In this document: in pieces, positions 27,702 to 36,934 of the stretch
How the letters are laid out: every line of letters begins with the position of its first letter
Position numbering within the stretch: position 1 is the first letter of the stretch
Assembly: GCF_009903685.1 (NCBI RefSeq)
Contig: NZ_JAAABI010000001.1
Span: 186,001 to 250,000 of the forward strand
Source: Flagellimonas ochracea
Lineage (GTDB): Bacteria; Bacteroidota; Bacteroidia; Flavobacteriales; Flavobacteriaceae
Direction: 5' to 3'
Length of the DNA stretch: 64,000 nucleotides
Translations under genes and position numbers: made by a program
Notes under the pieces: model-generated
What the model saw: only the letters and a program-made list of their open reading frames with translations
Told to the model about the DNA's origin: nothing
Database searches by the model: none

Positions 27702-28910
27702 ATGCAAAAAGACACACAGAAACCCAATTTTGAGTTTATAGCCTTAATGGCAGCTTTGATGTCCATCGTGGCACTGGCCATTGATGCCATTTTGCCTGCT
27801 ATTTCAGATATTGGGATAGCCATCAATAGTTTGGAACCGACCGACAATCAACTTTTGGTCACCATGATATTTTTGGGTCTTGGGCTGGGTCAACTGTTTT
27901 TTGGTCCCATGTCTGACTGTTATGGCAGAAAGCCTATGGTTTATGCAGGGTTTGTTCTTTTTTTTATTGCTAGTATTATTTGCTTATATGCATCCTCTCT
28001 TGAGGTGATGGTTGTCGGTAGAATTTTACAGGGAATAGGTCTTTCAGCACCGCGGACCATAGCTATTTCGATTATTCGGGATACCTATAAAGGGGATTAT
28101 ATGGCCAGGGTTATTTCGTTTGTGGTGGCCTTTTTTATTCTGGTGCCCGTGGTGGCACCGGCTATTGGCAAGGTGATTTTGGACCGCTTTGGGTGGGAAG
28201 CCATTTTTTATGTTCAGCTATTATTTGCATTATTGACAGCTATATGGTTTTGGAGACGACAGCGTGAAACACTTCATCCCGAATATAAGGTGCCCTTTTC
28301 CAGTCATGTTTTTGTGGATGGTTTGAAAGAATTCATAAAATATCGGGAAACTGTGGCCTTTACGTTCATATCAGGATTGGTAACAGGTTCTTTTTTGGTC
28401 TACCTAAGTTCGGCCCAGCACATTTTTGAAAATCAATATAATTTAAAGGAGGCTTTCCCTTTTATTTTTGCAGGTTTGGCCATTTCCATCGGTTTGGCCA
28501 CCCTGTTGAATGGTACTTTGGTTATGCGGTTTGGTATGCGAAAACTTTCACGAATGGCCACGGCCGCATTCACCTTGATTGCACTTTTGTACACCTTGGT
28601 GTTCTTGAATTCTGCGAACCCTAATATCTTTATTCTGGTAGGATTTCTTTCGGCACAGTTTTTCTGTTTGGGCTTTATGTGGGGCAACTATAGGTCGATT
28701 GCCATGGAGCCCATTGGACATATTGCCGGAATTGGGGCTGCCATCAATGGTTTTGTATCAACTGTTTTGGCGATACCCATTGCTACTTTCATTGGCAATT
28801 TTGTAGACATCACAGTTTGGCCCCTTTTTGCAGGATTGGCCATTTGTGGTTTGTTTTCTCTATTTCTTTTCGGGCTTGCAAAAAAATCAAAAAAGATAGC
28901 TGCGGCCTAA
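27702..28910 (+). CDS. Bcr/CflA-type multidrug efflux MFS transporter
   Basis: The 402-residue protein has twelve membrane spans. The Bcr/CflA marks are ALMAALMSIVALAIDAILPA at the first span and GQLFFGPMSDCYGRKPMVYAG (MFS motif A, family form) between spans 2 and 3, then GRILQGIGLSAPRTIA. It likely exports small toxic compounds with proton exchange. Its stop overlaps the convergent anmK stop by four bases. Confidence 0.9.
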   Translation: MQKDTQKPNFEFIALMAALMSIVALAIDAILPAISDIGIAINSLEPTDNQLLVTMIFLGLGLGQLFFGPMSDCYGRKPMVYAGFVLFFIASIICLYASSLEVMVVGRILQGIGLSAPRTIAISIIRDTYKGDYMARVISFVVAFFILVPVVAPAIGKVILDRFGWEAIFYVQLLFALLTAIWFWRRQRETLHPEYKVPFSSHVFVDGLKEFIKYRETVAFTFISGLVTGSFLVYLSSAQHIFENQYNLKEAFPFIFAGLAISIGLATLLNGTLVMRFGMRKLSRMATAAFTLIALLYTLVFLNSANPNIFILVGFLSAQFFCLGFMWGNYRSIAMEPIGHIAGIGAAINGFVSTVLAIPIATFIGNFVDITVWPLFAGLAICGLFSLFLFGLAKKSKKIAAA

Positions 28911-29986
28911 TTTTGGGGAAAATAGACCTCTCCGCTACAAGAATCTTCTCTGGCACCGGTTACGGAACTTAGGACATTAGTTTTACCTTGTAAGCGCAAA
29001 ACACCCATTAAAGCAAAAACCAAGGCTTCTTTGTATGCAATCAAGGTTTTATCCGGCACGATTACGGTGATGTCTGCCCCCAATTTTTCTTGGAGAATTT
29101 CTATAAAATAAGAGTTAAGGGCACCTCCTCCAGTGGCGAATAGCTTTCCTTTTGGTTTTGAGCTGTGTTTTTTGGCCTCGATGGCAATTTGTTCGCAATT
29201 ATGATGGATAAAGGTGCAGAGCAAATCGGCTTCGGATACGTTGGCGTTTTCAATTAAGGGAACAATTTCTGCTATAAACCATTCGTAACCCGTGGATTTG
29301 GGGTAAGGGAGTCGATAATATTCCAATGTATTGAGTTTTTCCAATAGGTCGTGGTCCAGTTTTCCAGAACGAGCGATTTTTCCATCTTCATCGAAAGCCA
29401 GTCCCATTTTTTGAGTGATATAGTTCAGTGGCATATTGGCCAACCCGATATCGTAGGCAATTCTTTTTTTGTTTTTTTCGAAGGACATATTACTGATACC
29501 GCCCAGATTCAAACAAAAGTCATAGTTGTAAAACAATAATTGGTCGCCAATGGGAACCAAGGGCGCTCCTTGTCCACCCAGAGATACATCTTTAGTCCTA
29601 AAATCACACACAACCTGCATGTTGCATATATTCGCTAAAAGCTGTCCATTTCCCAATTGAAAGGTAAAACCTTCTTCAGGGCGGTGGTGAGAAGTGTGAC
29701 CATGGCTCGACACAAAATCCACTTCTCCCTCCAATTCTTCCATAAAATCATTAACCCTTTTTCCAAGCCATATCCCATAATCATCATGCAACTGTTCATG
29801 CTCTTCATTGGAGAGATGGATTGCATTTTTAAGATATTCCCGCATGTCATCGCTATAGGCGATTTCATGGGTTTCCTTGATGTCAAATTTCCAGAACCCA
29901 TTTTCTTCCCATAAATGACAATAGGCCATGTCCAGTCCATCCAAGGAAGTACCGGACATCAACCCAATAGCTTTATAAATATGCAT
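28907..29986 (-). CDS. anmK: Anhydro-N-acetylmuramic acid kinase
   Basis: The enzyme opens and phosphorylates 1,6-anhydro-MurNAc to MurNAc-6-phosphate in peptidoglycan recycling. It has 359 residues with AIGLMSGTSLDGLDMAY at the N-terminus, VSSHGHTSHH near 95, NLGGISNMSF near 160, and LFATGGGALNSYFIE near 280. It is the last gene of the amino-sugar run and starts one base from the methyltransferase stop. Confidence 0.95.
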   Translation of the reverse strand: MHIYKAIGLMSGTSLDGLDMAYCHLWEENGFWKFDIKETHEIAYSDDMREYLKNAIHLSNEEHEQLHDDYGIWLGKRVNDFMEELEGEVDFVSSHGHTSHHRPEEGFTFQLGNGQLLANICNMQVVCDFRTKDVSLGGQGAPLVPIGDQLLFYNYDFCLNLGGISNMSFEKNKKRIAYDIGLANMPLNYITQKMGLAFDEDGKIARSGKLDHDLLEKLNTLEYYRLPYPKSTGYEWFIAEIVPLIENANVSEADLLCTFIHHNCEQIAIEAKKHSSKPKGKLFATGGGALNSYFIEILQEKLGADITVIVPDKTLIAYKEALVFALMGVLRLQGKTNVLSSVTGAREDSCSGEVYFPQN

Positions 29987-30648
29987 TACTTGGATATTTT
30001 TATTATCAATGAAATTGGTTTTTCCTTGTCGTTTACTATTTCGCTAAGTTGGAAATCACTTGCGTTGAGCTCTTGAATTTCTGCAATCCAGTCTTCCATA
30101 GTACGGGCATACCAGGAATGGCCATCTTCAAAATTTCCTGGGAGACCTTTCCAAGAATCCTGTAACCACTGACTTTTATAGGATAAGTCATGGGAGATCA
30201 AAAAATAGGGATGTAGTGTTTGGATCACAATCGTACCCTTCGGATTTAATTGGGTCAATGTATTTTTCAATAGCCGTTGCATGCCTTCCTTGGAATATAG
30301 GCAAAAATTGAATGTGGCCACATCAAAAGGTCCGTTGGGGATTGATTTTCCGGCAATAATTTCTTCAAAGGTGAAAACATAAAAAGCATCGTTGCTTTTG
30401 TTCTTTGCATCGTCAATTAAATCGGGAATGGCATCCAATCCCGTAGCATCCCATCCTGATTGTCCCATTTTTCGGGTCAACCAGCCTTCACCACAGCCAA
30501 TATCAACCAGTTTTTTTCCATTAATCTCTTTCAGGGTGTCTTCAATGGCTTTATTGGTGAATTTTCGAGATGGGATATCTTGGTTTTGAATGACTTTTAT
30601 CCATTCCGATGCATTTTTTTTCCAAGAATCAATGATTTTTGAATTCAT
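29986..30648 (-). CDS. Class I SAM-dependent methyltransferase
   Basis: The 220-residue protein has the SAM-binding motif LVDIGCGEGWLTRKM near 55, an acidic end of the second strand (GLDAIPDLIDDAK), and PFDVATFNFCLYS near 105. It overlaps the GH3 gene by four bases and lies inside the amino-sugar run, but its substrate and its link to that pathway are unknown. Confidence 0.85.
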   Translation of the reverse strand: MNSKIIDSWKKNASEWIKVIQNQDIPSRKFTNKAIEDTLKEINGKKLVDIGCGEGWLTRKMGQSGWDATGLDAIPDLIDDAKNKSNDAFYVFTFEEIIAGKSIPNGPFDVATFNFCLYSKEGMQRLLKNTLTQLNPKGTIVIQTLHPYFLISHDLSYKSQWLQDSWKGLPGNFEDGHSWYARTMEDWIAEIQELNASDFQLSEIVNDKEKPISLIIKISK

Positions 30649-32249
30649 GAATTCAATGTTTTTAGTTTGATGGGCAACCTACCTTTGGCTTCAATAGCAC
30701 CTTGAAAATGATCAAAGGCGGCCTCTTGGAACTCTGGAAAGTCTTGATATGCCAAAACCACATTTGAATCAGCCTGTAAGTCCAGAATATCCAGCACATA
30801 GGGATTGCCAAATAAATAAATCAAGGTGTTTTTTTCTTTCACCATCCTTTTGATCATTCCCAATGTTTCTTCATTAAACCCAAATTGATTTTTCGGCTTT
30901 ACGGCTGGAGGAAACAAAGCCAAAACAACATGATTTATTTCAGCCCACTTAGCTATCAGTTCATCATGTCCTAAGTCTATTGCCAATTTTTGCTGACCGA
31001 ATACTGTATTTATTTTAGAAGAGAACAGATTGCTCTTTCCGTTTACAACAGAAAGGTTTACAAAATCTGAAGACTTGATTGTTTCAACCATTTTAGGGTT
31101 TCCGTACAGTTCGGTAATGCTTCTCTCGGCAATTTTTTTATTAAGCTCTGAAGCACCGACCCTGGGCGTATCAGCGTTGTGACTCTTTTGCAGAAAGACT
31201 TTTTCTTTAAGTTGCCATAGCCTTTGGAAACTTTCTTCAATACGTTTCTCAGATGCAGACTGTAAAATAGAGTGTAGGGCTTCTTCTGGATGTTCGCTAA
31301 AACAGAATATATCCATGCCTGCATTAAATGCAGCTACTTCCAGTTGTCCTTTCTCTGGGAATCGCTTAGAAACGGCATGCATATTCAATGCATCCGAAAT
31401 GATTGCCCCGCTGAAACCCATTTTCTTGCGAAGCAATTCTGTAATTATGAATGATGAGGTTGTACTGGGATTTTTTTTGTCAAGTTGCGGAAGCAACATA
31501 TGTCCAATCATTATGGCGTCCACATCCTGATCCATAAGGTTTTGGAAAGGGGCAAGTTCGTTTTCTTGCAAGGTTTTAATGGTTTTATCTATAATGGGAA
31601 GTCCAAGATGAGAGTCTACAGCGGTATCACCATGACCTGGGAAATGCTTTAATGCATTTAAAATGCCCACACTTTTCATGCCTTGTATAAAAGCTTTCCC
31701 CTTTTTGATGACATTGGCCTTGTCATCACCAAACGAACGGTATCCTATGACCGGATTGTCCGGATTGTTATTGATGTCGACCACCGGGGCAAGGTTCCAA
31801 TGAATGCCGGCTTCCTTGCAATCCATTCCAATGTTTCTTCCTACTTCATAAATAAGATTGTTGTCTTTTTGCAATGCCCCCAGAGTTATGGCGTATGGGT
31901 ATTGTGGTGTTTCTTCAATGCGCATGGCAAGCCCCCATTCTGCATCAATGGCAATCAAAAGTGGTATTTCCGCTGCTTTTTGATATCGTTCAATGAGTTC
32001 TTTTATCCGCTCCGAGCTTTTGGCGTTGTACTCAATTTTTTTATTCCCTTCAAAATTAGTGGCAGCACTTGCACGGCTATGGAAAAAACATAATGACCCT
32101 ATATGGAAATTTTGAATGAGCCGTTCCATTCTTTGAACTTCCTCTTCTGAATCATTTATGAAAACCGCCGGCATGAAAAGCTGTCCCACCTTTTGTTGGA
32201 GGGAATACGCTCGTTTGGCGTCCTCATATTTCAGAATCTTTTCATTCAT
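30645..32249 (-). CDS. Glycoside hydrolase family 3, NagZ-like beta-N-acetylhexosaminidase
   Basis: I start it at 32249 (534 residues), overlapping the permease stop by eight bases (ATGAATGA); the frame is open to 32273. The GH3 N-terminal domain has IAIDAEWGLAMR, the NagZ signature KHFPGHGDTAVDSHLGLP at 201-218, and the nucleophile Asp286 in IISDALNMHAV. A C-terminal GH3-like domain follows, so it is larger than the one-domain E. coli NagZ. No signal peptide is seen, so it should act in the cytoplasm on GlcNAc-anhydroMurNAc brought in by the AmpG-like permease. Confidence 0.88.
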   Translation of the reverse strand: MNEKILKYEDAKRAYSLQQKVGQLFMPAVFINDSEEEVQRMERLIQNFHIGSLCFFHSRASAATNFEGNKKIEYNAKSSERIKELIERYQKAAEIPLLIAIDAEWGLAMRIEETPQYPYAITLGALQKDNNLIYEVGRNIGMDCKEAGIHWNLAPVVDINNNPDNPVIGYRSFGDDKANVIKKGKAFIQGMKSVGILNALKHFPGHGDTAVDSHLGLPIIDKTIKTLQENELAPFQNLMDQDVDAIMIGHMLLPQLDKKNPSTTSSFIITELLRKKMGFSGAIISDALNMHAVSKRFPEKGQLEVAAFNAGMDIFCFSEHPEEALHSILQSASEKRIEESFQRLWQLKEKVFLQKSHNADTPRVGASELNKKIAERSITELYGNPKMVETIKSSDFVNLSVVNGKSNLFSSKINTVFGQQKLAIDLGHDELIAKWAEINHVVLALFPPAVKPKNQFGFNEETLGMIKRMVKEKNTLIYLFGNPYVLDILDLQADSNVVLAYQDFPEFQEAAFDHFQGAIEAKGRLPIKLKTLNS

Positions 32250-33516
32250 TGGAATCGTTGATTTTTTTCCCATAATCTGCAGGATAATTCAAATAGCGAA
32301 GAACAATAAAGGCCGGAACAGCGGCCAGTACGACCCAAAGGAAGAATCCGTCATAGCCCAACCACTCCTGTATGTACCCACTGAGCATTCCGGGCAGCAT
32401 CATCCCCAAGGCCATAAAACCTGTGGCAATGGCATAGTGTGAGGTTTTGGAAATTCCTTCAGAAATGTAGATGAGAAAAATCAAAAACGCAGCGAACCCA
32501 AATCCATATCCGAATTGTTCAAGAATTACAGTTCCCACCACTGCATATATGTTGGTAGATTGAGTATAGGCCAAAATGGCATACAGTGCATTGGGAATAT
32601 TCAAGGCCAAAAGCATGGGCAACATCCATTTTTTAAGACCGTCCTTAGAAATCAAAATCCCTCCAGTTATACCCCCTATGGATAACATGATTACCCCAAC
32701 GGTGCCGTAAATAGTGCCGACTGCTTCGGTGGAGTAGTTCAATCCACCCATTTCCAACTCATCCAAAAGAAATGGTGAGGCCATTTTTACCAATTGTGAT
32801 TCACCCAACCTATGGGTAAGTATAAAAAGTAAGGCAACCCAAATCTGCTTTTTTTCAAAGAAACTGATAAAAACTTGAAGGAAACTTTCTGGTTTTTCGG
32901 TTGCTGTTTTGATTCGGGATTCATATTTGGGCGTAATAAAAAAGTTGGTGATGGTCAAAAGCAACATCAAGACAGCCGTTAAGATCATGGTCATGGACCA
33001 TGCTTTGGTGTTGTCTCCATATTTGTTCTCCAAAAAGCCGGCAAAAATGACCAAAAGCCCCTGTCCGGTGACCATGGCCAGACGATAGAACGTACTTCGA
33101 AGCCCTATGAAAAATGATTGTTTTTTTTGTGTCAGCCCAATCATGTAATACCCATCAGACGCAATATCGTTGGTGGCGGAAGCAAAGGCTGCCATCCAGA
33201 AAAAGGCCAAGGTAATGGTGAAGAAGGCATTGGAAGGCAAAAAGAGTCCGATACCTAAAAAAGCAAGCGCAACAACCAATTGCATGATCAAAAACCAGCT
33301 TCTTTTGGTGCCCTTAAGGTCCACTATGGGGCTCCAAAGCGGTTTAATGACCCAAGGCAGGTAAAGCCAACTGGTATAAAGGCCTATCTCGGCATTGCTA
33401 ATACCCAGTCGCTTGTACATAATCACCGAAACCGTGACCACCATGATATAGGGAATCCCCTGAGTGAAATACAAAGCAGGAATCCAGCCCCAGGCGCCTT
33501 TATCTTTTTCCACCAT
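32242..33516 (-). CDS. AmpG-like MFS permease
   Basis: The 424-residue protein has about twelve spans. ALYFTQGIPYIMVVTVSVIM at the start and SWLYLPWVIKPLWSPIVD near 50 fit the AmpG/PAT family of muropeptide permeases. Placement directly before a NagZ-like enzyme and in one run with anmK supports import of anhydro-muropeptide sugars. Its start is next to the acetyltransferase stop. Confidence 0.87.
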   Translation of the reverse strand: MVEKDKGAWGWIPALYFTQGIPYIMVVTVSVIMYKRLGISNAEIGLYTSWLYLPWVIKPLWSPIVDLKGTKRSWFLIMQLVVALAFLGIGLFLPSNAFFTITLAFFWMAAFASATNDIASDGYYMIGLTQKKQSFFIGLRSTFYRLAMVTGQGLLVIFAGFLENKYGDNTKAWSMTMILTAVLMLLLTITNFFITPKYESRIKTATEKPESFLQVFISFFEKKQIWVALLFILTHRLGESQLVKMASPFLLDELEMGGLNYSTEAVGTIYGTVGVIMLSIGGITGGILISKDGLKKWMLPMLLALNIPNALYAILAYTQSTNIYAVVGTVILEQFGYGFGFAAFLIFLIYISEGISKTSHYAIATGFMALGMMLPGMLSGYIQEWLGYDGFFLWVVLAAVPAFIVLRYLNYPADYGKKINDSNE

Positions 33517-34004
33517 TATTTGGGTTGTTTTAACAGGTTTTGGTAAATACTTCTTTCTGATTTTTCTATCACATGGGCATTCACCGTTTTTTTGTAGTAT
33601 TCCACGGGACCAACACCACCGATTATAGCATAAGCATACCCCATTTCACGCAATGCTCCCAATGCTTTTATCAATAGCACTTCCCCAATCCTTTTCCCCC
33701 GTTCCGAAGATAATACGCCTGTTGGTCCGAAGAAGTTTTTAGCGGTACTCTCAAAGCAAGCAAAGCCCAAAATGTCTTGATCGCGTTGGGCAATAAAGCA
33801 GTTAATCGGTAATGCGGAGAAAGAACTTTCAACTTCATCAGCCCAATTGGGACTGAAATGTTCCCTCACCCAATTAACGACAATGCTTTTTTCGGGAGGT
33901 ATGGGCCTCTTAAAAATAACCTGATGGTTTTCCATAAGCTCTTTTTCCTTTTCAGTAATGTCTGGGAGTCCTAGAAGTCGAACAAGCATGTCCTGCATGG
34001 TCAA
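33516..34004 (-). CDS. GNAT acetyltransferase in the amino-sugar run
   Basis: The 162-residue protein has a central GNAT core: CFIAQRDQDILGFACFE, then GPTGVLSSERGKRIGEVLLIKALGALREMGYAYAIIGG in family form (acetyl-CoA loop). It overlaps the GH10-like gene by four bases and so is co-translated with it. An amino sugar is a plausible acceptor, by context only. Confidence 0.83.
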   Translation of the reverse strand: MTMQDMLVRLLGLPDITEKEKELMENHQVIFKRPIPPEKSIVVNWVREHFSPNWADEVESSFSALPINCFIAQRDQDILGFACFESTAKNFFGPTGVLSSERGKRIGEVLLIKALGALREMGYAYAIIGGVGPVEYYKKTVNAHVIEKSERSIYQNLLKQPK

Positions 34005-35497
34005 TTTGTTTTAAGTTTTATGGGAACTATATCACTTTCATTACCATAAGCATCGTTGATGCTAATTCCTATTCCATTTTTTAAATGTTTTTTTTGAAGC
34101 TTCAGCCCCGTATTTATTACATTTTGGCTTTCTTCCAAATAGCCCCGTTCCAGCAGGTGTTTTTTACGGTTTGATTTATCAACCGAATAAAAATTTACAA
34201 ATCGGGGAATGGAATCCCTGTGCGAAATGTTAATTTGAACAGCACCCTTGGTTTTTATAATCGAATCAATCTTTGGTTGCGATATGATTCTTTGCACAGG
34301 GCTTAACGGGGATGGATTTTTGGAAGGGTAACGATAGAACTTCTTTTGAAGTTTTTTGGTTACATCTTCATGCTGACCAATCAATGATTTGGCACTAAAA
34401 AAGATATTGCCCTTAACATTGGTCAGTTCTCTGGAAAAAGAAAGTTGCTTCGGAATCTCATTTTTTCTTTTCCATGCCCTGTCTTTATTGTTTCGGATTT
34501 TATAGGGCCCATTGCCAATGTACAAATTAGTGTTTTGGGAGTTATTGGCCCACCAAGAAACCACATTTCGGTGTGAAGCAGGCGGATAGTCCATGCTCCA
34601 ATAAGCTTGTGGAGCCAAATAATCGAGCCATCCTTTTTTGATCCATAATAAGGGGTCGGCATATAGATCTTCATAGGTTGTTTGTCCTGCTTTGGTATCC
34701 GAACCTTTCGGGTCGGTGCTTTTGTTTTTCCAAACCCCAAATGGACTTATCCCGAATTGCACCCATGGTTTATTTTTTTTGATGGCCAAATGGACGCTTT
34801 TCACCAATGAATCTACATTGCTCCTTCGCCAATCTTCCAATGCTTGATTGGGCAATGCGTGGATTCTAAAAGTGTCGTCATCATCAAAAAATTCCCCCTC
34901 AACCTTATATGGATAAAAGTAATCATCGAAATGTATGGCGTCCACAGGATAGTTTGTGACCAATTCTTCAACAATGTCAACAAATTTCTGCTGTACTTCT
35001 GGCAGACCGGGATTGTAATAGTACTTCTTACCATATTTTACCATCCAATCCGGATGCTGATAAAAGTCGTGGGAGGTATCCAAAGCCAGCGTATCAAGGT
35101 CAAATGTTGCACGGTAGGGGTTGAGCCAGGCATGGAATTCCATACCTCTTTTATGGGTCTCCCCAATCATCCATTCTAAAGGATTTTCAAAATCTTCGGG
35201 GGATTTCCCTTCTTTACCACTTAAATATTTCGACCAAGGTGCCAAGTCGGTTTTGTAAAAGGCATCGCCAGCAGTACGGATTTGAACAACGGCGGCATTG
35301 AAGTTTAACTGCTCATAGAAATCCAATATTTGGAGAAAATCCTCTTTTTTTTTGGAAGTTACATCATCGGCATGTTTTGGCCAATCAATATTGACCACCG
35401 TGGCCACCCAAACACCCCTAAATTCTGTTTCCGGAATTTTGTGTACAGCACAGGAGCAGACTAAAAAACAAGAAAGTATGGATATGACTTTTTGCAT
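34001..35497 (-). CDS. GH10-like lipoprotein glycosidase (GHL10 family)
   Basis: The 498-residue protein has a lipoprotein signal (LSCFLVCSC). The catalytic barrel begins FRGVWVATVVNIDWP and contains WLNPYRATFD, VDAIHFDDYFYPY (likely acidic catalytic residue) and FGISPFGVWKN, all typical of the GHL10/DUF187 family that includes YngK. It is followed by a C-terminal beta-rich domain. Relatives act on or near peptidoglycan; here it should sit on the envelope and release sugars for the SusCD pair. It begins nine bases after a terminator hairpin. Confidence 0.88.
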   Translation of the reverse strand: MQKVISILSCFLVCSCAVHKIPETEFRGVWVATVVNIDWPKHADDVTSKKKEDFLQILDFYEQLNFNAAVVQIRTAGDAFYKTDLAPWSKYLSGKEGKSPEDFENPLEWMIGETHKRGMEFHAWLNPYRATFDLDTLALDTSHDFYQHPDWMVKYGKKYYYNPGLPEVQQKFVDIVEELVTNYPVDAIHFDDYFYPYKVEGEFFDDDDTFRIHALPNQALEDWRRSNVDSLVKSVHLAIKKNKPWVQFGISPFGVWKNKSTDPKGSDTKAGQTTYEDLYADPLLWIKKGWLDYLAPQAYWSMDYPPASHRNVVSWWANNSQNTNLYIGNGPYKIRNNKDRAWKRKNEIPKQLSFSRELTNVKGNIFFSAKSLIGQHEDVTKKLQKKFYRYPSKNPSPLSPVQRIISQPKIDSIIKTKGAVQINISHRDSIPRFVNFYSVDKSNRKKHLLERGYLEESQNVINTGLKLQKKHLKNGIGISINDAYGNESDIVPIKLKTN

Positions 35498-35505
35498 AGG
35501 GTTGT

Positions 35506-35540
35506 AAAAAAGGCCTACATGGATTAAAAGTAGGCCTTTT
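35506..35540 (-). terminator. Terminator between susD and the downstream enzyme genes
   Basis: On the minus strand AAAAGGCCTAC (35530-35540) pairs perfectly over 11 bases with GTAGGCCTTTT (35508-35518), followed by T, across an 11-base loop. It lies between SusD and the GH10-like gene, which starts nine bases later, so it should reduce but not abolish expression of the enzyme and permease genes. Confidence 0.85.
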
Positions 35541-35586
35541 CGCTTGGATTAAATTAAAACTAACACCAACTCAAAATAATTTATTG

Positions 35587-36918
35587 TTATATCGAAGGAT
35601 CGTCAGGAGTATTTGGGTTGCTATTTCGTTCCAAATCAGGATACGGATAGAAATTCCGGTTACGTTCCTCATCATAATCCATGGCTGCACCACTAGGTTC
35701 TGGTCTTCCAAACCTTCGGCTATCTTCAAGGCTCATACCGGTTAGGAAAAGCTCCGCTCTTCTGTTCTTGTATATTTCGTCCAGCAGGGCATCTGCAGTA
35801 TTTGGCCCAGCGTAAGCGGCCGTGTTTGCGTTGACGCCAAAAGGATCATCATTATCGGTCAATACTTCGTTGAGTGCTGCGGTTGCAGCGCCCAAGTTGG
35901 GTGATCCTGAACGAATCTGCGCTTCCGCTACGATCAAATTCATTTCGTCTGGCAAATAGACTGGGATCGGTTCGGTAATTTCATTGAAAAAACCTGAAAT
36001 ATCTTCAATGGGCAATCCATTTTGGTTGGTTGTATCCAGTGGAATCAGATAGAAGTCAAAACGGCCGTCGTCCCCATTAAAAACAAATTCGGCAGGTAGC
36101 CCAAAATTATCTCTTGGCTTAAAATTGGGTGCATCATTTTGAATTACCCTTGCCCAGATGGGATTCTGGTTTTGTGTATCGTAAGCAAAAATCGAAGTAA
36201 CACTCTGGTCCACAGAATTCGCAGCAGTGATTGCTGCGTCGTAATTCCCCGCAAAAAGGTTATAACGAGCTAGCATAGCAGCTATGGTATTTTCCAAATC
36301 AATGTTTCCAAGCGTAACCCCATTGATGAATTCGGATGACGGAGCAGTTGCAGCTATCTGAGCAGCCGCTTCATTCAGTAAGGTAATCGCGGTTTCAAAA
36401 CCTTCAATTCTGGGCACAAAAGAAGCATCATTATCAGGACTGGTTTCCACGATGACTTGCTCGTAGTTTTGGGCCAAACTTCCTATGGCCAAGGCCTTAA
36501 ATAATTTCGCATGGGCGATAAGTCCACTTTGTGTTCCAGCTTCCAGTTCAATGGTATTGGCATTGGCCTCGATATCTTCAGCAATTTTGATGACGCGAAT
36601 CATACTGGACCATAAACCCTGCACGTTGGAATTAAAATTGGGCAGGGCAGCGCCACCATCCTCCAATTCTATCATGTTTTGAAATGTAGTCGTAATTCCT
36701 CCTTCGCGCGTTGTTATTGCGGGAGTCTCCACAATCCAGCGAACGCCTACTACGGAATATAGTTGTTGTAGCCCTACAGCAGCTGCAAAGATACCTTCCC
36801 GTGAAGAGAATACCTGATCTTCCGTTGCGGCGTTGGGATTTTCAAAGTCTGTTTCACAAGACACTACTCCCAAACTGAGTGAGATGCAAATGATAAATAG
36901 TTTTATATAGTTTTTCAT
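35587..36918 (-). CDS. SusD/RagB-family outer-membrane nutrient-binding lipoprotein
   Basis: The 443-residue protein has a lipoprotein signal ending VVSC (Cys21). The N-terminal TPR-like helices (about 60-200) and the C-terminal NRRAELFLTGMSLEDSRRFGRP mark the SusD family. It caps the SusC channel and captures the ligand. Sixteen bases separate it from SusC. The ligand is inferred from neighbours to be a peptidoglycan or amino-sugar fragment. Confidence 0.93.
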   Translation of the reverse strand: MKNYIKLFIICISLSLGVVSCETDFENPNAATEDQVFSSREGIFAAAVGLQQLYSVVGVRWIVETPAITTREGGITTTFQNMIELEDGGAALPNFNSNVQGLWSSMIRVIKIAEDIEANANTIELEAGTQSGLIAHAKLFKALAIGSLAQNYEQVIVETSPDNDASFVPRIEGFETAITLLNEAAAQIAATAPSSEFINGVTLGNIDLENTIAAMLARYNLFAGNYDAAITAANSVDQSVTSIFAYDTQNQNPIWARVIQNDAPNFKPRDNFGLPAEFVFNGDDGRFDFYLIPLDTTNQNGLPIEDISGFFNEITEPIPVYLPDEMNLIVAEAQIRSGSPNLGAATAALNEVLTDNDDPFGVNANTAAYAGPNTADALLDEIYKNRRAELFLTGMSLEDSRRFGRPEPSGAAMDYDEERNRNFYPYPDLERNSNPNTPDDPSI

Positions 36919-36934
36919 TGTACTTTTTTTTGAT

